This document shows positions 5,311 through 7,542 of a DNA stretch of 7,542 bases, piece by piece. The position numbers and the translations under genes are program-made. Source of the stretch: Thermococcus sp. (GTDB lineage: Archaea; Methanobacteriota_B; Thermococci; Thermococcales; Thermococcaceae). How positions within the stretch are numbered: the stretch's first letter is position 1; every line of letters begins with the position of its first letter. The notes beneath the pieces were generated by a model. It was not told the origin of the DNA, made no database searches, and was given only the letters and a program-made list of their open reading frames with translations. The stretch is taken from positions 1 to 7,542 of the forward strand of contig JALTCK010000071.1 of assembly GCA_027074805.1 (NCBI GenBank). The letters are read 5' to 3'.

Positions 5311-6042
5311 TAGTAGCCCTCCTCGTAGGCGCTCGTTAAAGCCGTGAAGACCGCGTAGAATACAGCCGCAAGTGAAAGGAAGATCAGCCCTATTCCAAAG
5401 AGCGGACTCGCGTTTGGTTTCAAAGCGACAACCGTCATCTGCAATGTTATCATCCCAGAAACCGAGGTCATGGCCCTTGCAAAGCCGAGCGTCATTTTCC
5501 CCGGAACTTCGGCGCCAGCTGGAAGACGAAGGGTCGGGAGGTGAGAAGGGTCAGCGCGAGGAGGAAGGGCTGGAGAAGAGCTATAAGGAGGAATCCCGTC
5601 TCTCGAGGGAGCTTTCCGGCGATGAGGAAGGCAATGGAAAGGCCCGTGAAGGCTGATTGAAGGGCAACGTACTTTCCCACCCTTGGAGGTTTTATAGCTC
5701 TCCCCTTTTCCCGGGCACTTCCTTTGAGAGTTCCTCCAGCTCGTACCCGTGCTTTGCAGCCAGATAGGCGAGCAGTATCGTTGTTCCGAGCAGACGCGCA
5801 GGAGTATCACCAGCCAGTTTATCGGGAGAAGGGGAGAGGGCCATGAGGGGGCCCGTTATTATTGTCCCAATTCCGGAAATGCGGTTCGCCCTTCTCCTCA
5901 CCCGCTCCGAGAGGTAGGTGTAGCCGATCCTGAAGCCTATGCCTGGCTCGTCCTTAGCTTTAGATGTTAATAGGCCTGCTATGATGAGAAAAGTCCCGAG
6001 GAAGACCGCCCATAGGATTCTCAGGAGCTCATACCCCTCCAT
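5307..6042 (-). pseudogene. Decayed SdpI/DUF1648-type membrane protein, second copy
   Basis: Three consecutive reading-frame segments align with successive parts of the intact copy at 6029-6832. Segment one (6042-5692) gives the N-terminal SdpI-like half, with IGFRIGYTYLSER and the linker YELEELSKE. Segment two (about 5700-5492) continues with KYVALQSAFTGL, matching RYVLLQLAFLAG of the intact copy. Segment three (about 5508-5307) gives the C-terminal spans, ending AYEEGYY. Each join needs the loss of one base, the first near 5697-5720 (around the AAAAGGGG run) and the second near 5500-5508 (around CCGGGGAAAA). The total length of 736 bases becomes 738, a whole number of codons, once two bases are restored. 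The restored 245-residue protein is 22 residues shorter than its neighbour because the DUF1648 signature (HFNASGRPNGFSE) is missing in frame. Its SdpI motif also has Arg where the intact copy has Trp (SERVW). Alternatives are sequencing errors, or a functional short first segment. Confidence 0.72.
5692..6042 (-). CDS. Possible short SdpI-like protein: first open segment of the decayed copy
   Basis: The first segment of the broken gene is an intact 116-residue frame with a GGGTGG binding site before its ATG and a 14-base overlap with the end of the upstream SdpI/DUF1648 gene. It would make a membrane protein with spans at about 7-25, 55-70 and 83-97, the conserved IGFRIGYTYLSER loop (35-47) and a cytoplasmic-looking tail YELEELSKEVPGK. 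It could therefore be expressed as a stand-alone SdpI-domain protein even though the rest of the gene has decayed. I think this less likely than simple decay, because its continuation is still recognisable in the other frames. Confidence 0.35.
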   Translation of the reverse strand: MEGYELLRILWAVFLGTFLIIAGLLTSKAKDEPGIGFRIGYTYLSERVRRRANRISGIGTIITGPLMALSPSPDKLAGDTPARLLGTTILLAYLAAKHGYELEELSKEVPGKRGEL

Positions 6043-6832
6043 TCTTTCCCACCCTCAGGAGGCGGTAGAAGGACAAGAGCAGCGCCCCAAGGAAGATAAA
6101 CACCCCATAGTTTATCACCCCGCTCGAAACAATATCAGCGTTATACAGGACGATCAAGGAGAAGAGCAACATAACGCCGCCACTGAGAACCGTCGTGAAA
6201 CCGCACCATGCCCTCACGCTTCCGGGGTAGAAGGCAACCTTTGCGAAGAAGCCCGGATCCCTTGCAGGAAGTGTCAGTGCAAAGGGCAGGAGCCACACCA
6301 GAAGAGGCGTCCAGAGGGCACCCCAGACCCTCTCAGAGAAGCCGTTTGGCCTCCCACTCGCGTTGAAGTGGGTCGCGATTCTCTCGGGGAGCCTGTCCCA
6401 GAGAAGAGCCGTTAGTAGGAGGTACCCTGCTAAAAAGGCCAGTTGGAGGAGAACGTACCTTCTGATACTCGCGTGCATCTCACCCCTGGCCGGCTTTTCA
6501 GGGGCTTCCTTTGAAAGCTCCTCAAGCTCATACTCACGCTTGGCCATCCACGTTCCTATCAGTAACTCCAAGAGTACAAAGGCCACCGCAATGAACATGA
6601 AAACCTCAAGGGAAACTCCAAGAAAGGCAAGGAGCAGGAGGAAGAGAGAATAAACTATGGAGAACACTCCCGCGAAGGTGTTGACCTTTCTCCACACCCT
6701 TTCCGAGTGGTAGGTGTATCCGACACGGAAGCCTATGAGGATGTTTTGTCTGTTCCTAAAGGCCAGAGTTGTTACCCCCGCAACCAGAAGACCCAGAACC
6801 ATAAAAACCTCAACCGCAGTTTGGAAGTTCAT
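6029..6832 (-). CDS. SdpI-like/DUF1648 membrane protein, intact copy
   Basis: This 267-residue membrane protein has spans at about 7-24, 53-71, 76-95, 125-145, 171-188, 211-231 and 240-257. Residues 30-56 (NILIGFRVGYTYHSERVWRKVNTFAG) carry the SdpI-family signature (N-x-x-I-G-x-R ... S-E-x-x-W-x-x-x-N). A charged cytoplasmic linker follows (97-124, containing YELEELSKE). Residues 147-168 (RLPERIATHFNASGRPNGFSER) carry the DUF1648 signature (LPxxIxxHFNxxGxPxGxxxx). In Bacillus SdpI, as I recall, DUF1648 comes first and SdpI second; here the order is reversed. SdpI confers immunity to a secreted toxin, but the role of archaeal members is unknown. The ATG has an excellent GGGGGTGAGG site and lies 4 bases after the PadR stop codon, so the pair is an operon and PadR is the likely regulator. 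It overlaps the decayed copy by 14 bases. Confidence 0.85.
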   Translation of the reverse strand: MNFQTAVEVFMVLGLLVAGVTTLAFRNRQNILIGFRVGYTYHSERVWRKVNTFAGVFSIVYSLFLLLLAFLGVSLEVFMFIAVAFVLLELLIGTWMAKREYELEELSKEAPEKPARGEMHASIRRYVLLQLAFLAGYLLLTALLWDRLPERIATHFNASGRPNGFSERVWGALWTPLLVWLLPFALTLPARDPGFFAKVAFYPGSVRAWCGFTTVLSGGVMLLFSLIVLYNADIVSSGVINYGVFIFLGALLLSFYRLLRVGKNGGV

Positions 6833-6836
6833 ACCC

Positions 6837-7190
6837 TCACCCCCTTATCCTCTCGAGCACGCTGATTATACCACCAACTTCCCCCCTCAACTCCTCCAAA
6901 ACCTCCCTCCCCACCTCTGTCAGGCGGTAGTACTTCCTCGGCCTCCCACCCACTTCAACCCAGAAGTCCTCGAGGAGGCCGAGTTTTTTTAGGCTCTTGA
7001 GAATATCGTAGAGAGCCCCCTCGCTCGGAACAAGCCTACCCCCGCTCAGCTCGCCCAGCTTCTTCCTTATAGCATACCCATGGAGTTCAACTTCTTGTTC
7101 AAGTATGGACAGGACTAGGTAGGAGTATAGACCTGAACGGAGCTCTTTTTTGAGCTTCTTGAGTGCTTTCTCCTTTTTATTTCCCAGCAA
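6837..7190 (-). CDS. PadR-family transcriptional regulator
   Basis: This 117-residue protein matches the PadR winged helix over most of its length. It has YLVLSILEQEVELHGYAIRKKLGEL (24-48), the recognition region SEGALYDILKSLKKLGLLEDFW (56-77), the wing GGRPRKYYRLTEVGREVLEEL (81-101), and a short C-terminal helix for dimerisation. PadR proteins are usually ligand-responsive repressors of the adjacent gene, here the SdpI-like membrane protein 4 bases downstream. The start is uncertain. No ATG or GTG is available between the upstream in-frame stop (TGA about 45 bases before) and the conserved domain. TTG at 7188-7190, with GGAG-containing sequence about 12 bases before it, is the best choice and gives a highly basic N-terminus (GNKKEKALKKLKKE). 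No clear ATGT/ACAT-type PadR box was found near it. The YhfC-type gene ends 42 bp upstream. Confidence 0.88.
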   Translation of the reverse strand: MLGNKKEKALKKLKKELRSGLYSYLVLSILEQEVELHGYAIRKKLGELSGGRLVPSEGALYDILKSLKKLGLLEDFWVEVGGRPRKYYRLTEVGREVLEELRGEVGGIISVLERIRG

Positions 7191-7216
7191 CCTCTGGCCT
7201 CTCCTGGAAATGGATG

Positions 7217-7230
7217 GAAGAGATAAAAAG
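7217..7230 (-). promoter_or_regulatory. Weak TATA-like element ahead of padR-type gene
   Basis: On the minus strand AGCTTTTTATCTCT lies just after the stop codon of the YhfC-type gene. As a TATA box it would start transcription close to the TTG start codon, giving a nearly leaderless message. Read-through from the upstream gene is equally possible, since the gap is only 42 bp. Confidence 0.25.
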
Positions 7231-7232
7231 CT

Positions 7233-7542
7233 TCACCACTTAACGGTTTCCTCCTCCTTCTCTGCCTTCACTTCCGGCAGGAGCTTTAGTAGACAGAGGC
7301 CAACGGCGAGCATAATCGCATAGCTCGCTCCCAGGATAATGTAACTCGGATTGTATTGCCAGTAGGCGGTGAGAGAGTCCACCAGCCAGTGAACCAGGAT
7401 CAAAGCCAGCAGAGTCTCCCGTCCCCAGCCACTGTGATACGCCCTTGAGAAAATGACGGTCGTTGAGGAGTGGAAGAGAAGCGCCAGGAACCTTTCGAGT
7501 GCACTTAGAACCACCACTGAGCCACCACCTATCATGCTCATG
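7233..7542 (-). CDS. YhfC-type intramembrane protein, C-terminal part
   Basis: The frame enters from the right edge, and 102 residues are readable from the first ATG inside the window, which need not be the real start. It contains ALERFLALLFHSSTTVIFSRA (about 14-34), a second span with LLALILVHWLVDSLTAY (44-60) and a last span (68-88), followed by a charged tail ending TVKW. The pattern of E-R-x-x-A-x-x-x-H in one span and H-x-x-x-D in the next fits the YhfC family, which is related to putative intramembrane proteases and often has about 250 residues. About half of such a protein, including any catalytic glutamate motif upstream, would be outside the window. It is followed after 42 bp by the PadR-type gene in the same direction. 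Some membrane proteins of this kind are involved in peptide toxin processing or immunity; for this gene that is only a suggestion. Confidence 0.65.
   Translation of the reverse strand, partial: MSMIGGGSVVVLSALERFLALLFHSSTTVIFSRAYHSGWGRETLLALILVHWLVDSLTAYWQYNPSYIILGASYAIMLAVGLCLLKLLPEVKAEKEEETVKW

Noticed and set aside
5692..5725. Programmed -1 frameshift in the SdpI-like second copy
   Set aside because: No X-XXY-YYZ slippery heptamer lies in the zero frame at the join, and a second independent break plus loss of the DUF1648 signature fit decay better.
5939..6415. 158-codon plus-strand open frame across the SdpI-like genes
   Set aside because: It is antisense to clear membrane-protein coding sequence, with a highly charged and Pro/His-rich product and no start signal.
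1..7542. Mobile elements, CRISPR arrays, tRNA or rRNA genes
   Set aside because: I saw no spaced direct repeats, no transposase or integrase motifs, no terminal inverted repeats and no tRNA-like cloverleaf on either strand.

Overview
The window looks like a piece of a hyperthermophilic euryarchaeal chromosome, most likely Thermococcales (Thermococcus/Pyrococcus group). Support: strong GGTGA-type ribosome binding sites, BRE/TATA promoters, tightly packed and overlapping genes, a 37-residue archaeal ribosomal protein L41e, and a carbon-nitrogen hydrolase very close to the characterised Pyrococcus abyssi nitrilase as I remember it. This assignment is by eye; no database was searched.

Layout. 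(1) Positions 1-1600, minus strand: a small transcription unit reading L41e -> calcineurin-like phosphoesterase -> TrkA-type potassium-channel regulator. The last gene runs off the left edge. A BRE/TATA promoter lies ahead of L41e, and a perfect inverted repeat sits over the phosphoesterase start. (2) Positions 1543-1905: a gene-poor AT-rich spacer with divergent promoters. (3) Positions 1906-3466: a plus-strand nitrilase and a convergent minus-strand SAM-dependent methyltransferase whose 3' ends overlap by 8 bp. (4) Positions 3467-5310: a divergent control region with two closely spaced TATA boxes and a perfect 8-bp-arm palindrome, then a plus-strand operon of three overlapping genes. These are two paralogous multi-spanning membrane proteins of unknown function and a small helix-turn-helix protein. 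(5) Positions 5307-7542, minus strand: a cluster reading (from the right) YhfC-type membrane protein, PadR-family repressor, SdpI/DUF1648-type membrane protein, and a decayed second SdpI-type copy with two frame breaks and an internal deletion.

How parts may work together. The plus-strand operon looks self-contained: the HTH protein is a natural candidate to bind the palindrome over the operon's predicted transcription start, which is also upstream of the divergent methyltransferase promoter. The minus-strand cluster resembles in logic, though not in regulator family, the Bacillus SdpR/SdpI repressor plus membrane immunity pair. The archaeal protein, however, carries its SdpI and DUF1648 regions in the opposite order from the Bacillus protein. 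Nothing in the window looks like an insertion sequence, CRISPR array, tRNA or rRNA. The most novel material is the unknown membrane-protein pair with its HTH partner and palindrome, and the permuted and duplicated SdpI-like genes.
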